In this document: positions 38,593-47,567 of the stretch, in pieces
How positions within the stretch are numbered: the stretch's first letter is position 1
Layout of the letters: the number at the start of each line of letters is the position of its first letter
Assembly: GCA_014649355.1 (NCBI GenBank)
Contig: BMSW01000007.1
Coordinates: 186,001 to 250,000 of the forward strand
Reading direction: 5' to 3'
DNA length: 64,000 nucleotides
Source: Streptomyces althioticus
Lineage (GTDB): Bacteria > Actinomycetota > Actinomycetes > Streptomycetales > Streptomycetaceae
The notes under the pieces: model-generated
Told to the model about the DNA's origin: nothing
Seen by the model: the letters and a program-made list of their open reading frames with translations, nothing else
Database searches by the model: none
Translations under genes and position numbers: made by a program

Positions 38593-39876
38593 TCAGGCGG
38601 GGGCGGCCTCCCCGGTCCGCGCCGCCGCCCGGGTCCCGGCCAGGGTGATCGCCGCGACGCCCGCCACGGCCACCAGACCGACCGCCACCGTCCCGGACCA
38701 GCCGCCCGCGTGGAAGGCCAGCGCACCCACCGCGCTGCCCGCGCTCGACCCGATGTAGTACGCGGACTGGTACAGCGCGGCCGCCTGCGCCCGGCCCTCC
38801 GTCGCGGTCCTGCCCACCGCCGACGAGGCCACCGCGTGCCCCGCGAAGAATCCGGCCGTGATCAGCACCAGACCCAGCAGCACCAGCGGCAGCGTGTCCG
38901 CCAGCGACAGCAGCAGCCCGGCCGCGGTCGTCGCGCCGCCCGCGTACAGGGCGCCCCGGCGGCCCAGCCGGCCCACCAGCCGTCCGGCCGCGGACGCCGA
39001 CACCGTGCCCACCAGGTACACCAGGAACACCGACCCGGCGACGCCCTGCGGCAGCGAGAACGGCTCCTCGGTCAGCCGGTACCCGATGACCGTGTACACG
39101 CCCCCGAACACCGTCATGAACAGCGCGCCGATCGCGAACAGCCGCCGCAGCAGCGGGTTCCCGAGGTGCCGGCGGACGGTGCCGGCCAGCACGCGCGGCG
39201 CGAGCGACCCGGCCTCGAAGTGCCGCGGCACCGGCAACAGCATCCGGAACGCCACCGCGCACGCCACCGCGACCAGCCCGATGACGCCGACGGCGGCCCG
39301 CCAGCCCCACTCCTGCGCCACCCAGCCGGTGATCACCCGGCCGCTCATCCCGCCGACGCTGTTGCCGGCCACGAACAGCCCGATCGCCGTCACCAGCGCC
39401 CTCGGCGTGACCTCCTCCGCGAGGTACGCCGTCGCCGAGGCGGGCAGCCCGGCCAGCGCCGCGCCCTGCAGCGCCCGCAGCGCCACCAGCGCCCCGAGCG
39501 ACGGGGCGAACGGCACCAGCAGTCCGAGGGTGACCGCGACGGCCAGCGACGCGGTCATGACCGTACGCCGCCCGAACCGCTCGGACAGGGCGCTCATCGG
39601 CAGCACGAACAGCGCCAGGCCGCCGGTCGCCGCCGACACGGTCCAGCTCGCGTCGCTCGCGCTGACGGCGAAGTCGGAGGAGACCAGCGGCAGAAGGGCC
39701 TGGGTGGAGTAGAGGAGCGCGAAGGTCGCGACGCCCGCGAGGAACAGGGCGAGACTCATCCGGCGGTAACCGGGACCGCCCGGGGACATCCGGGTCTCGA
39801 CGGAGGGCTGCGGGGCGGAGGGAACGGATGCGACGGCGTCCACGCGGGTGGACGCCCCGGTACTGGCGGGAGTCAT
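38593..39876 (-). CDS. MFS transporter
   Basis: A 427-residue major facilitator with 12 predicted spans, starting at ATG 39876. After a Ser/Pro-rich cytoplasmic leader come TM1 (LALFLAGVATFALLYSTQAL), the loop 2-3 motif ALSERFGRRTVM (GxxxDRxGRR type), and a comparable loop RLVGRLGRRGALYAGG in the second half. It resembles the AraJ/YnfM drug- or sugar-efflux group. A LysR regulator is divergent, with 63 bp between start codons, so it is probably the regulator's target. The gap includes CCAATGCATGG near the LysR start. Substrate unknown. Confidence 0.87.
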   Translation of the reverse strand: MTPASTGASTRVDAVASVPSAPQPSVETRMSPGGPGYRRMSLALFLAGVATFALLYSTQALLPLVSSDFAVSASDASWTVSAATGGLALFVLPMSALSERFGRRTVMTASLAVAVTLGLLVPFAPSLGALVALRALQGAALAGLPASATAYLAEEVTPRALVTAIGLFVAGNSVGGMSGRVITGWVAQEWGWRAAVGVIGLVAVACAVAFRMLLPVPRHFEAGSLAPRVLAGTVRRHLGNPLLRRLFAIGALFMTVFGGVYTVIGYRLTEEPFSLPQGVAGSVFLVYLVGTVSASAAGRLVGRLGRRGALYAGGATTAAGLLLSLADTLPLVLLGLVLITAGFFAGHAVASSAVGRTATEGRAQAAALYQSAYYIGSSAGSAVGALAFHAGGWSGTVAVGLVAVAGVAAITLAGTRAAARTGEAAPA

Positions 39877-39939
39877 GCCTCGAACGTACGGAGGTCTCCG
39901 CTGATCCGTCCAATGCATGGAATCGCCATAATCGTTCCC

Positions 39940-40902
39940 ATGGAGCATCAGCAGAGGTCAGGCGGTCGCCTGTCACAGACCGGTGACACACGAGACAGGG
40001 AAGAGACGGCACGGCTGCTCGCCCCGCGCCTCGCCCACTTCGCCGGGGTGGCCCGCACCGAGCACGTCACGCGGGCCGCGCAGGAGATGCAGGTGCCGCA
40101 GTCCACCCTCTCCCGCGCCCTGGTCCGCCTCGAGGAGGACCTGGGCGTCGACCTGTTCGCCCGGCACGGCCGCACCGTCTCCCTCACCCCGGCGGGCCGC
40201 ACCTTCTACGCCTCCGTCGACCGCGCCCTGGACGAGATCGGCCGCGCCGCCGAGGCGGTCCGCGCCGACGCCGACCCCGCCACCGGCAAGGTCGCCTTCG
40301 GCTTCCTGCACACCATGGGCGCCGAGACCGTGCCGGGCCTGCTGCACGCCTTCCGCGCCGACCACCCCGGCATCCGCTTCAGCCTCGTCCAGAACCACGG
40401 CGAGGCCATGCTGGAGGGGCTGCGCGGCGGCGAGCTGGACCTGTGCCTGACCTCGCCGGTGCCGTCCGCCCCGGACCTGGTGGCGCGCCGTCTCGACGAG
40501 CAGAAGCTGCGCCTCGTCGTCCCCGCCGACCACCGCCTCGCCTCCCGCCGCCGGGTCCGCCTGGCGGAGGCGTCCGACGAGACGTTCGTGACGCTGGAAC
40601 CCGGCTACGGGCTGCGCCGCATCACCGACGACCTGTGCGCCGAGGCAGGCTTCGCCCCGCGCATCGCCTTCGAGGGCGAGGAGGCCGAGACCCTGCGCGG
40701 GCTGGTCGCGGCGGGCCTGGGCGTCGCCCTGCTGCCCCCGCCGCCCTTCCCGCGCCCCGGCGTGGTCGAACTGACGGTGACCGCCCCCAGGGCGGCCCGG
40801 GAGATCGGCGTGGCCTGGCTCGCGGGCCGCCCGGACACCCCTCCGGTGGCGGCGTTCAAGAAGTTCCTGCTGTCGAAGCGCGGGAGCCTGCTGCCGGGGT
40901 AG
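39940..40902 (+). CDS. LysR family transcriptional regulator
   Basis: A 320-residue LysR regulator. The winged helix lies at about 25-85 (LAHFAGVARTEHVTRAAQEM, QVPQSTLSRALVRLEEDLGV, LFARHGRTVSLTPAG). The inducer-binding domain follows (GKVAFGFLHTMGAETVPGLL, HPGIRFSLVQNHGE). ATG 39940 is the start. The regulator is divergent from the MFS transporter, the usual layout for a LysR protein that controls its neighbour in response to a small molecule and represses itself. The protein ends with a short Lys-rich tail (FKKFLLSKRG). Confidence 0.9.
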   Translation: MEHQQRSGGRLSQTGDTRDREETARLLAPRLAHFAGVARTEHVTRAAQEMQVPQSTLSRALVRLEEDLGVDLFARHGRTVSLTPAGRTFYASVDRALDEIGRAAEAVRADADPATGKVAFGFLHTMGAETVPGLLHAFRADHPGIRFSLVQNHGEAMLEGLRGGELDLCLTSPVPSAPDLVARRLDEQKLRLVVPADHRLASRRRVRLAEASDETFVTLEPGYGLRRITDDLCAEAGFAPRIAFEGEEAETLRGLVAAGLGVALLPPPPFPRPGVVELTVTAPRAAREIGVAWLAGRPDTPPVAAFKKFLLSKRGSLLPG

Positions 40903-40912
40903 CGGGCCGGAC

Positions 40913-41671
40913 TCAGTGCCGTAACGTCGTCCCGAACCCCGCCGCCAGCGGCATCCGCAGCCCCAGCGGCGGGGGAGCGGCCAGCGCGTCCTGCACCGGG
41001 CGGGAGAAGCCCCGGCCGAACAGCACGCCCATCGAGAAGTCCTCGGTCAGCGCCAGCACTTCGTCCCGGTACTGGTTCAACCCGTGTCCGTCCGCGTGCA
41101 CTTCGAAGCGGCACACCTCGCGGTTCGCCTTCTTCGCGCGTGCCGCGAGACGGAACGACAGCTCGGGGTCGGTGCGCGCGTCGTTCGTGCCGTGCACGAT
41201 CAGCACATGGCGGCCCGCGAGCTGCCTCACCGGCTCCGCCGGGGCCGTCCCGTCCTCCTCCGGCAGCCAGGGGGACAGCGCCACCACGGAGTTGACCGCG
41301 TCGTGGCCCGCCGCGCGCAGCGCCGCCCTGCCGCCCATGCCGAGGCCCACCAGGCAGACGGGCACGTCCCCGTAGCGCCGTACGGCCTCGTCGGCGGCCC
41401 AGGCGGCGTCGTGCGCGAGGTGCGCCTCGTCGCCGTTCCAGCCGCGGTAGCGGTAGTGGACGACATGCGTGGCCAGATGCTGGTCGCGACCCGCGCGGGC
41501 CAGGCGGCGGCCCAGGCCGCGTACGGAGACCGCGGCCAGCGGTGACGGTCTGCGGGCGGAGGACTCCTCGCCGTTCGGGAGCAGCAGCGCCACCCCGTTC
41601 ACCGTGGCCGGCTCCGAGCCGAGCGCCCTCCCCAGCCGGGCCGTGCGTAGCGGCGTCGCTTGCTGTGCCAT
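40913..41671 (-). CDS. alpha/beta-hydrolase-fold protein lacking the nucleophile serine
   Basis: A 252-residue alpha/beta-hydrolase-like protein. The fold is suggested by VALLLPNGEES, DVPVCLVGLGMGGRAALRAA (nucleophile elbow), VLIVHGTNDARTDPELSF (acid region) and VHADGHGLNQYRDE (His). The elbow reads G-L-G-M-G, so the usual Ser of G-x-S-x-G is replaced by Gly. Unless a different nucleophile is used, it may be a non-catalytic binding protein or use an unusual mechanism. It is convergent with the LysR gene (10-bp gap) and divergent from add, with 113 bp between, so it could share the add promoter region. Confidence 0.8.
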   Translation of the reverse strand: MAQQATPLRTARLGRALGSEPATVNGVALLLPNGEESSARRPSPLAAVSVRGLGRRLARAGRDQHLATHVVHYRYRGWNGDEAHLAHDAAWAADEAVRRYGDVPVCLVGLGMGGRAALRAAGHDAVNSVVALSPWLPEEDGTAPAEPVRQLAGRHVLIVHGTNDARTDPELSFRLAARAKKANREVCRFEVHADGHGLNQYRDEVLALTEDFSMGVLFGRGFSRPVQDALAAPPPLGLRMPLAAGFGTTLRH

Positions 41672-41756
41672 GGCAGAACATTCTCAGAAGACGCGGTGGA
41701 CGCGACCCGTCCGTGCGGTCACCTTTCCGTATCGGCGCTTCCGGGCGCCGGGTGAT

Positions 41757-41768
41757 CTACGCGCGTAG
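41757..41768. promoter_or_regulatory. nucleoside-regulon operator, add
   Basis: CTACGCGCGTAG, a perfect palindrome, with its end 16 bases before the adenosine deaminase start codon. Such closeness suggests that a repressor bound here blocks transcription near the start site. Confidence 0.75.
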
Positions 41769-41784
41769 GAGTTATGGTGCGGAA

Positions 41785-42942
41785 ATGACGAGCCAGACCA
41801 TCGCGAACGCCCCCACCTCGGAGCAGATCCGCCGGGCGCCCAAGGTTCTGCTGCACGACCACCTCGACGGCGGACTGCGCCCCGGCACCGTCGTCGACCT
41901 GGCCCGCGGGACGGGCTACACCGACCTGCCCCACACCGACCCCGACAAGCTCGCCCTCTGGTTCCACCAGGCCGCCGATTCCGGCTCCCTGGAGCGCTAT
42001 CTGGAGACCTTCACGCACACCGTCGGCGTCATGCAGACGCGTGACGCGCTCGTCCGGGTCGCCGCCGAGTGCGCCGAGGACCTCGCCGAGGACGGCGTCG
42101 TCTACGCCGAGGTGCGCTACGCGCCCGAGCAGCACCTCGAAGGCGGGCTGACGCTTGAGGAGGTCGTCGAGGCCGTCAACGAGGGGTTCCGCCAGGGCGA
42201 GCGGCGGGCCAGGGAGAACGGCCACCGCATCCGCGTCGGCGCCCTGCTCACCGCGATGCGGCACGCCGCCCGCGCCCTGGAGATCGCCGAACTCGCCAAC
42301 GCCTATCGCGACCAGGGCGTCGTCGGCTTCGACATCGCGGGCGCCGAGGCCGGCCACCCGCCCACCCGGCACCTCGACGCCTTCGAGTACCTGAAGCGGG
42401 AGAACAACCACTTCACCATCCACGCCGGCGAGGCGTTCGGGCTGCCGTCCATCTGGCAGGCGCTCCAGTGGTGCGGCGCCGACCGGCTCGGGCACGGCGT
42501 GCGGATCATCGACGACATCCAGGTGCGCGACGACGGCATGGTCGAGCTCGGCCGGCTCGCCGCCTACGTCCGCGACAAGCGCGTCCCGCTGGAGCTGTGC
42601 CCCAGCTCCAACCTCCAGACCGGCGCCGCCTCCTCGTACGCCGACCACCCGATCGGGCTGCTGCGGCGGCTGCACTTCCGCGCCACGGTGAACACGGACA
42701 ACCGGCTGATGTCCCACACCAGCATGAGCCGCGAGTTCGAACACCTGGTCGAGGCTTTCGGATACACGCTCGACGACATGCAGTGGTTCGCCGTCAATGC
42801 GATGAAGTCCGCATTCATTCCTTTCGATGAACGACTGGCCATGATCAATGACGTGATCAAGCCCGGATACGCAGAACTGAAATCCGAATGGCTGTTCCGT
42901 CAGACCGCTTCCACCAGCGCTTCTTCCCTCACGGAGGGCTGA
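41785..42942 (+). CDS. add: adenosine deaminase
   Basis: A 385-residue amidohydrolase-superfamily enzyme that converts adenosine and deoxyadenosine to inosine and deoxyinosine. The zinc ligands are visible: LLHDHLDGGLRP (two His), FTIHAGEAFG (His, with the catalytic Glu two residues later) and VNTDNRLMS (Asp). The active-site His is in DRLGHGVRI. At 385 residues it is longer than E. coli Add (333), with extra length at the C-terminus (ASTSASSLTEG). ATG 41785 follows AGGAGTT. A perfect CTACGCGCGTAG palindrome lies just upstream and ties it to the nucleoside regulon. Its product goes to purine nucleoside phosphorylase (56359-57183). Confidence 0.94.
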   Translation: MTSQTIANAPTSEQIRRAPKVLLHDHLDGGLRPGTVVDLARGTGYTDLPHTDPDKLALWFHQAADSGSLERYLETFTHTVGVMQTRDALVRVAAECAEDLAEDGVVYAEVRYAPEQHLEGGLTLEEVVEAVNEGFRQGERRARENGHRIRVGALLTAMRHAARALEIAELANAYRDQGVVGFDIAGAEAGHPPTRHLDAFEYLKRENNHFTIHAGEAFGLPSIWQALQWCGADRLGHGVRIIDDIQVRDDGMVELGRLAAYVRDKRVPLELCPSSNLQTGAASSYADHPIGLLRRLHFRATVNTDNRLMSHTSMSREFEHLVEAFGYTLDDMQWFAVNAMKSAFIPFDERLAMINDVIKPGYAELKSEWLFRQTASTSASSLTEG

Positions 42943-43080
42943 AAGGGGCATCACTGGGAAAGGTGAACGCGCAACGCTTTCACCATCCGTCCGCATTTCG
43001 ATGTTTGCGGCGGACCGGGGCGCCTGATTACGGTCGCAGCACCGCTCACATCCCCGTATCCCATTTCGAGGACGCCTTTC

Positions 43081-43422
43081 ATGAAGCAGTCTGCTGCCAA
43101 GACCCTCGGTGTCGCCGCTCTCGGCGCCGCCTTCGCCGCCGCCGGTGCGGGCGCCGCCCAGGCGGCCCCGGCCCTCCCGGCCGCCCCGGGGCTGGACACC
43201 GTCACCCAGGCGCTGCCGACGGACCAGGCGGCCGCGCTGCCCGGCGCGGCCGAGGCGCTGACGACGGGCCAGGACGTGGCCGGCAAGGGGCTCGGCACCG
43301 CCGCGCCGGTCGCCGGCGAGCTCGGTTCCAAGGTGCCGGGCGCCGGCCTCCTCGGCGGGCTGCCGGTGAACCAGCTGCCGACCAAGGGCGTGAACGTCAA
43401 CGGCCTTCCGCTCGGCGGCTGA
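43081..43422 (+). CDS. small secreted protein (113 aa)
   Basis: A 113-residue exported protein: a clear signal peptide (MKQSAAKTLGVAALGAAFAA, cleavage likely after AQA near residue 28), then a mature part rich in Ala, Gly, Leu and Pro without cysteines. Such small secreted Streptomyces proteins are sometimes labelled ATP-binding without support. The protein at 49420-49758 has a comparable layout (signal peptide plus a mature region with a GVD/VAD pattern). ATG 43081 is preceded by AGGACGCC. A hairpin follows at 43442-43480. Function unknown; a wall- or spore-related role is only a guess. Confidence 0.75.
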   Translation: MKQSAAKTLGVAALGAAFAAAGAGAAQAAPALPAAPGLDTVTQALPTDQAAALPGAAEALTTGQDVAGKGLGTAAPVAGELGSKVPGAGLLGGLPVNQLPTKGVNVNGLPLGG

Positions 43423-43441
43423 CCCTCCGGCCGGAGACAGG

Positions 43442-43480
43442 CCGATGGGGCGCACCCGGAAACGGGTCGCGCCCCATCGG
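43442..43480 (+). terminator. terminator after the small secreted protein gene
   Basis: CCGATGGGGCGCACCCG pairs with CGGGTCGCGCCCCATCGG (one bulged base) across a GAAA-type loop, 19 bp after the stop codon. Confidence 0.7.
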
Positions 43481-43593
43481 TGTGCTCGGAGGTCCACGGT
43501 CCCGCGCGAGGCCTCAGGGAGATGATGCCGCGCAGGAACCGGGAGGCCGGCGTCGTACGGCGCCTCGGGGGTGAGGGCGCCGCGCGGGCCGCC

Positions 43594-43794
43594 CTACCAG
43601 GCCGTGCGGGCCTTGTCCTCCGAGGGCAGCAGGACCCACAGGGCCAGGTACAGCAGGAACTGCGGGCCCGGCAGCAGGCACGAGACCAGGAACACGACAC
43701 GCATCGTCTTCGCGGAGGTGCCGAACCGCCGGGCCAGCCCGGCGCAGACACCGCCGATCATGCGGCCGTCGGTGGGGCGGGCGAGGCTGCTCAT
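43594..43794 (-). CDS. PspC domain protein (66 aa)
   Basis: A 66-residue PspC-type membrane protein: LARPTDGRMIGGVCAGLARR is the PspC core, followed by FGTSAKTMRVVFLVSCLLPG and one to two membrane spans. ATG 43794 is preceded by AAGGAGTCGCG, a near-perfect ribosome site. In enterobacteria PspC senses envelope stress; in actinobacteria stand-alone PspC proteins are common and of unknown role. It lies 58 bp before the VanZ-like gene on the same strand. Confidence 0.85.
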   Translation of the reverse strand: MSSLARPTDGRMIGGVCAGLARRFGTSAKTMRVVFLVSCLLPGPQFLLYLALWVLLPSEDKARTAW

Positions 43795-43852
43795 CGCGAC
43801 TCCTTCGTGAACGGTGCGAGGCATCCCGTGCGGCTGCCTCCGTACCTCCACG

Positions 43853-44437
43853 TTACGGAGACGAAGGGGGCAAAGCGTCGCTCCACGGGGCGATCCCGAC
43901 CCTGGGAATCGTCGGGGTCCGCCCCTGAAGGGCCTCCTCCCTCCGGACGGCCCCGTCCGCCGCCGGGAGGAGCGTCCGCCGGCGCAGCCAGGCGCGCCCG
44001 GCGGGCACCACGGCGGCGTGGGCCAGCGCGGCGCCCGCCGTGTTCAGCAGCAGCGAGTCGACGTCCACCACCTGGCCCGGCACCCCGGTCTGCAGCAGCT
44101 CCACGGCCAGCGACACCAGGGCGGTCGCGGCCGTGGTGCGGACCAGCGAACCCAGCCGGGACACCGACGGCCGGCCCCCGGCCATCGGCAGCAGCACGCC
44201 CAGCGGCGCGAGCAGCGCCATCGACTCCAGGGTGCGGCGCAGCCCCGTCGCCCAGCCCAGCGCGAAGTCGGCGCGGATCCCGTCCAGCGGCCGCAGATTG
44301 GCGGGCATCACCCACGGGACGTCCAGGGGGCGCAGCGTGTACCAGGCGACGAACGCCAGATGTGCGGCCAGGAGAACGCCTCCGGTCACACGGATACGGG
44401 ATGCGGCGGTGCCGCCGATGAAGCCTTGACGCTGCAC
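43853..44437 (-). CDS. VanZ family membrane protein
   Basis: A 194-residue membrane protein with the VanZ pattern: TM1 (VTGGVLLAAHLAFVAWYTLR), RTLESMALLAPLGVLLPM, a third span with SLAVELLQTGVPGQVVDVDSL (the polar VELLQ...R.xDxxD box of VanZ-like proteins) and LLNTAGAALAHA. GTG 44437 is used; TTG 44446 is also possible and neither has a strong ribosome site. VanZ-like proteins confer low-level teicoplanin resistance in enterococci; in Streptomyces their job is unknown. The C-terminal 45 residues are polar. Confidence 0.8.
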   Translation of the reverse strand: MQRQGFIGGTAASRIRVTGGVLLAAHLAFVAWYTLRPLDVPWVMPANLRPLDGIRADFALGWATGLRRTLESMALLAPLGVLLPMAGGRPSVSRLGSLVRTTAATALVSLAVELLQTGVPGQVVDVDSLLLNTAGAALAHAAVVPAGRAWLRRRTLLPAADGAVRREEALQGRTPTIPRVGIAPWSDALPPSSP

Positions 44438-44543
44438 GATCCCCAAGACGCGGCGTGCGCCTCGGCCGGTTCCGGGATGTCACCCGTTCAACCGCTGAGG
44501 CGTGCACCACACTGCGGCGCCGCCCCGGCGGGCGCCCGCCGGG

Positions 44544-45170
44544 TCAGCTTCCGGCGGCCTCGGTGGACGGCGGTTTCCCGGCCCCCGGACGGGCCCGTAC
44601 GTCGTCGGTGCAGCGGTAGCGGCGCGGTGCCGCGTCGTCGGGGCCGCCGAGGATCACCGAGCCGTTGCCCTCGGCCGCCGCCGAGTCGGAGAAGGTGCAC
44701 ACGATCTGGGCGAGCGCCGTCGCGGAGAGCTCGGCGGGCGGGGTGCTCAGCCGCAGGGTGTCCTCCGGGTCGCCGGCCCGCGGCCCGGTCACGGTCGTGC
44801 CCTGCCGCACCCGTGTGGTGTAGCCGGCCTCCCGCTCGGAATCCGTCGGCTCCCGCGTCAGCTCGTCCATCAGGCCCTGCGCGACCAGCACCCGGCGCGC
44901 GTCCGTGGCCCCGTCGGCCACCCGCACCGCCCGGTCCACGGCCACCAGGGACGGCCCGCACACCAGGAACACCTGCACCGGCAGCCCGCGCTCGCCCTGG
45001 CCCGCGCCCTCGGGCTCGCCCAGCGAACAGCGCACCCGGGAGGGCGCGGGACCGAAGTCGGTCGGCACCTCGGTCGCCCGGATCCCGCACCCCGACAGCA
45101 GCGCGCCCAGCGCCACGACCCCCGCGAGGGCCGGCAGCGCGGCCCGGCGTCGTCCGTGTCGTCCGTTCAT
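44544..45170 (-). CDS. AfsQ-associated lipoprotein
   Basis: A 208-residue lipoprotein with lipobox LLSGC (Cys about 28), then a GerMN-like mature part (VQVFLVCGPSLVAVDRAVR, VLVAQGLMDELTREPTDSE). It is translationally coupled to afsQ2 (TGATG overlap at 45168-45172) and forms the third gene of the afsQ1-afsQ2-lipoprotein operon known from S. coelicolor (SCO4905). A lipoprotein coupled to a sensor kinase suggests a role in sensing at the outer face of the membrane, but that is inference. The mature domain contains three Cys residues that could form a disulfide. Confidence 0.85.
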   Translation of the reverse strand: MNGRHGRRRAALPALAGVVALGALLSGCGIRATEVPTDFGPAPSRVRCSLGEPEGAGQGERGLPVQVFLVCGPSLVAVDRAVRVADGATDARRVLVAQGLMDELTREPTDSEREAGYTTRVRQGTTVTGPRAGDPEDTLRLSTPPAELSATALAQIVCTFSDSAAAEGNGSVILGGPDDAAPRRYRCTDDVRARPGAGKPPSTEAAGS

Positions 45171-46762
45171 CAGGCGTCCCCCTCGGCGCCCTCGTCCCCG
45201 GCCTTCTCCCCCCGCTCCGCCGCGGACACGTCCCGCGGCAGCCGCAGGGTGAACACGGCACCGCCCTCGTCCGAGTTGGCCGCCGTGATCTCACCGCCGT
45301 GGATGTGCGCGTTCTCCAGCGCGATGGACAGGCCGAGACCGCTGCCCTCGGAGCGCGGACGGGAGGCGCTGGCCTTGTAGAAGCGGTCGAAGACGTGCGG
45401 CAGGACCTCCTCCGGGATGCCCGGACCGTGGTCCCGCACCTGGATGACGACCGAGCCGCCCGACGCGTCCCCGTCGTCGCCCGGCTCCTCCCGCACCGCG
45501 ACCCGCACCGGCGAGCCGCCGTGCTTGAGGGCGTTGCCGATGAGGTTGGCGAGGATGACGTCCAGGCGGCGCGGGTCGATCCGGGCGTGGATGCCGCGCG
45601 CGGCGTCCAGCTCCACCGCGTCCAGCCAGGCGCGGGCGTCGATGCAGGCGGTGATCTGGTCGGCGACGTCGACGTCGTCGAGCACCAGACGGGCGGTGCC
45701 CGCGTCGAAGCGGGTGACCTCCATCAGGTTCTCCACCAGGTCGTTCAGCCGCCGGGTCTCGCTCACCACCAGCCGCACCGCGGGCTGGATCATCGGGTCG
45801 ATGCCGCCGCCCTCGAACTCCAGCTCCTCCTCGAGGACTTCCGTCACGGCGGTGATGGCGGTCAGCGGGGTGCGCAGCTCGTGGCTCATGTCCGCGACGA
45901 ACCGGCGGGACGCCTCGTCCCGCGCCGCCATGTCCGCGACGCGCTTCTCCAGCGCCTCGGCCGCCTTGTTGAACGTGCGTGACAGATCGGCCAGTTCGTC
46001 GGTGCCCGACACCCTCAGCCGGGTGTCCAGCTTCCCCTCCCCGAGCCGCCGCGCCGCGGTCCCCAGCCGCTGCACCGGCTTCAGCACGGTCGTCGCGGCG
46101 GCGTGCGCGAGGAGGGCGGAACCTATCAGCGCCAGCCCGGTGGCGATCCCCAGCGACCAGGCCAGCGAGCTGAGGTCCTTCGCCTCCGGCTCCAGCGACT
46201 TCAGCATGTAGCCGGTGGCGCCGCCGCCGATCAGCTCGGTCCCCGCCACCAGGTACGGGGTGTCGTCCTCGACGATCCGCTGCCAGTACAGATGGTGCGG
46301 GTACTTGTTGTTCGACGTGACCTTCTGCCGCTCGGTCACCGCCTCGCGCAGCGACTCCGGCACGTCCCCCAGCGAGAACCCGTTCAGCCCGCCCGAACTG
46401 CCGTACACCGTCTGGCCCTCGGGGTTCTCGGCGACGAGCAGCACGGTGAAGCGCTGGCTGCTGTTGGCCATCTGGCCCGCCGTGCGCTGCAGTTCGTCCT
46501 GCGTGGGGTGCTCGGGCAGCGCGCCCGCGCGGTTCTGCATCTCCTGCTCGAAGGCGCGCAGCACCGCGTCCTGCGTACGCGTCAGCACCGACTCGCGGTT
46601 CAGCCAGTACGCGATCCCGGACGCGGACACGGCGGCCGTCAGCGCGACCAGGCCGAACACGACGACCAGCCGCAGGCGCAGGCTCGTGAAGCGCAGCCGC
46701 GACCAGACTCCCTTGCGTGCCGCGGACCAGCCGCGGCCTCCCCCTCGGTGCTCCTGTGTCAC
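45170..46762 (-). CDS. afsQ2: sensor histidine kinase AfsQ2
   Basis: A 530-residue membrane sensor kinase. Two spans (LRLVVVFGLVALTAAVSASG near 35 and LAWSLGIATGLALIGSALLA near 190) enclose an outer sensor domain of about 130 residues. Next come a HAMP domain (VLKPVQRLGTAARRLGEGKL), the phosphoacceptor box FVADMSHELRTPLTAI, the N box LDVILANLIGNALKHGG, DHGPGIPEEV and GSGLGLSIALENAHIHGG. In S. coelicolor this kinase pairs with AfsQ1 and controls antibiotic production and nitrogen use when glutamate is the nitrogen source. GTG 46762 overlaps the afsQ1 stop codon (GTGA). Confidence 0.93.
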   Translation of the reverse strand: MTQEHRGGGRGWSAARKGVWSRLRFTSLRLRLVVVFGLVALTAAVSASGIAYWLNRESVLTRTQDAVLRAFEQEMQNRAGALPEHPTQDELQRTAGQMANSSQRFTVLLVAENPEGQTVYGSSGGLNGFSLGDVPESLREAVTERQKVTSNNKYPHHLYWQRIVEDDTPYLVAGTELIGGGATGYMLKSLEPEAKDLSSLAWSLGIATGLALIGSALLAHAAATTVLKPVQRLGTAARRLGEGKLDTRLRVSGTDELADLSRTFNKAAEALEKRVADMAARDEASRRFVADMSHELRTPLTAITAVTEVLEEELEFEGGGIDPMIQPAVRLVVSETRRLNDLVENLMEVTRFDAGTARLVLDDVDVADQITACIDARAWLDAVELDAARGIHARIDPRRLDVILANLIGNALKHGGSPVRVAVREEPGDDGDASGGSVVIQVRDHGPGIPEEVLPHVFDRFYKASASRPRSEGSGLGLSIALENAHIHGGEITAANSDEGGAVFTLRLPRDVSAAERGEKAGDEGAEGDA

Positions 46763-47436
46763 TGAGGCGGGTCCAGCCGGTAGCCGACACCGCGGACGGT
46801 ACGGATCAGCGTCGGGGACGACGGCACGTCCTCGACCTTGGCGCGCAGCCGCTGGACGCAGGCGTCCACCAGCCGCGAGTCGCCCAGGTAGTCGTGCTCC
46901 CACACCAGCCGCAGCAGCTGCTGCCGGGACAGCGCCTGTCCGGGCCGCCGGCTCAGCTCGAGGAGCAGCCGCAGCTCCGTCGGCGTGAGCTGGAGGTCCT
47001 CGCCGTTCTTCGTCACCGTCATCGCCGAACGGTCGATGACCAGACTGCCGAAGGTCGCCGAGTCGTTGGACTCGCGTTCCCCGCGCCGCAGCACCGCACG
47101 GATCCGGGCGTCCAGCACCCGGCCCTGCACGGGCTTGACCACGTAGTCGTCGGCGCCGGACTCCAGGCCGACCACGACGTCGATGTCGTCGCTGCGCGCG
47201 GTGAGCAGGATGATCGGCAGCTGGTCCGTGCGCCGGATGCGACGGCACACCTCGAAGCCGTCGATGCCGGGCAGCATCACGTCCAGCACGATCAAGTCCG
47301 GCCGCTGCTCGCGCAGGAGCTTCAGACCGTCCTCACCACTGGCAGCGGTCGCCACGCGATGACCCTGGCGCGTCAGTGAGAGCTCCAGGGCCGTGCGGAT
47401 GGCGTCGTCGTCCTCGATCAGCAACAGGGAAGGCAC
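46759..47436 (-). CDS. afsQ1: response regulator AfsQ1
   Basis: A 225-residue OmpR-family regulator. The receiver domain has LLIEDDDAIRTALELSLTRQ, the phosphorylated Asp in LIVLDVMLPGIDGFEV, and LTARSDDIDVVV with the conserved Lys in DDYVVKPV. The C-terminal winged helix has LQLTPTELRLLLELSRRPG and RLRAKVEDVPSSPTLIRTVR. GTG 47436 gives the 225-residue length that I recall for S. coelicolor AfsQ1; an in-frame ATG at 47454 would add six residues. It is divergent from sigQ, and a GTGAC-N6-GTGAC box lies between them, matching the known AfsQ1 site. It activates antibiotic clusters and represses nitrogen-assimilation genes in S. coelicolor. Confidence 0.94.
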   Translation of the reverse strand: MPSLLLIEDDDAIRTALELSLTRQGHRVATAASGEDGLKLLREQRPDLIVLDVMLPGIDGFEVCRRIRRTDQLPIILLTARSDDIDVVVGLESGADDYVVKPVQGRVLDARIRAVLRRGERESNDSATFGSLVIDRSAMTVTKNGEDLQLTPTELRLLLELSRRPGQALSRQQLLRLVWEHDYLGDSRLVDACVQRLRAKVEDVPSSPTLIRTVRGVGYRLDPPQ

Positions 47437-47567
47437 GCGCTCATTCTGGCCCATGGAGGGCTTCCTGTTCGACCCGTGCGCGACGGGTGCCCCTTGGGCC
47501 CGGATACGTGCCGCTTTCGCCCCCGCCGAGCTGTGGAGGAAGTGTGCGGTCACGGTGACCGACCCCT

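Noticed and set aside
44488..45294. Minus-strand frame overlapping the AfsQ lipoprotein in a different frame
   Set aside because: Arg/Gly-rich with no motif; the lipoprotein frame has a lipobox and is coupled to afsQ2.
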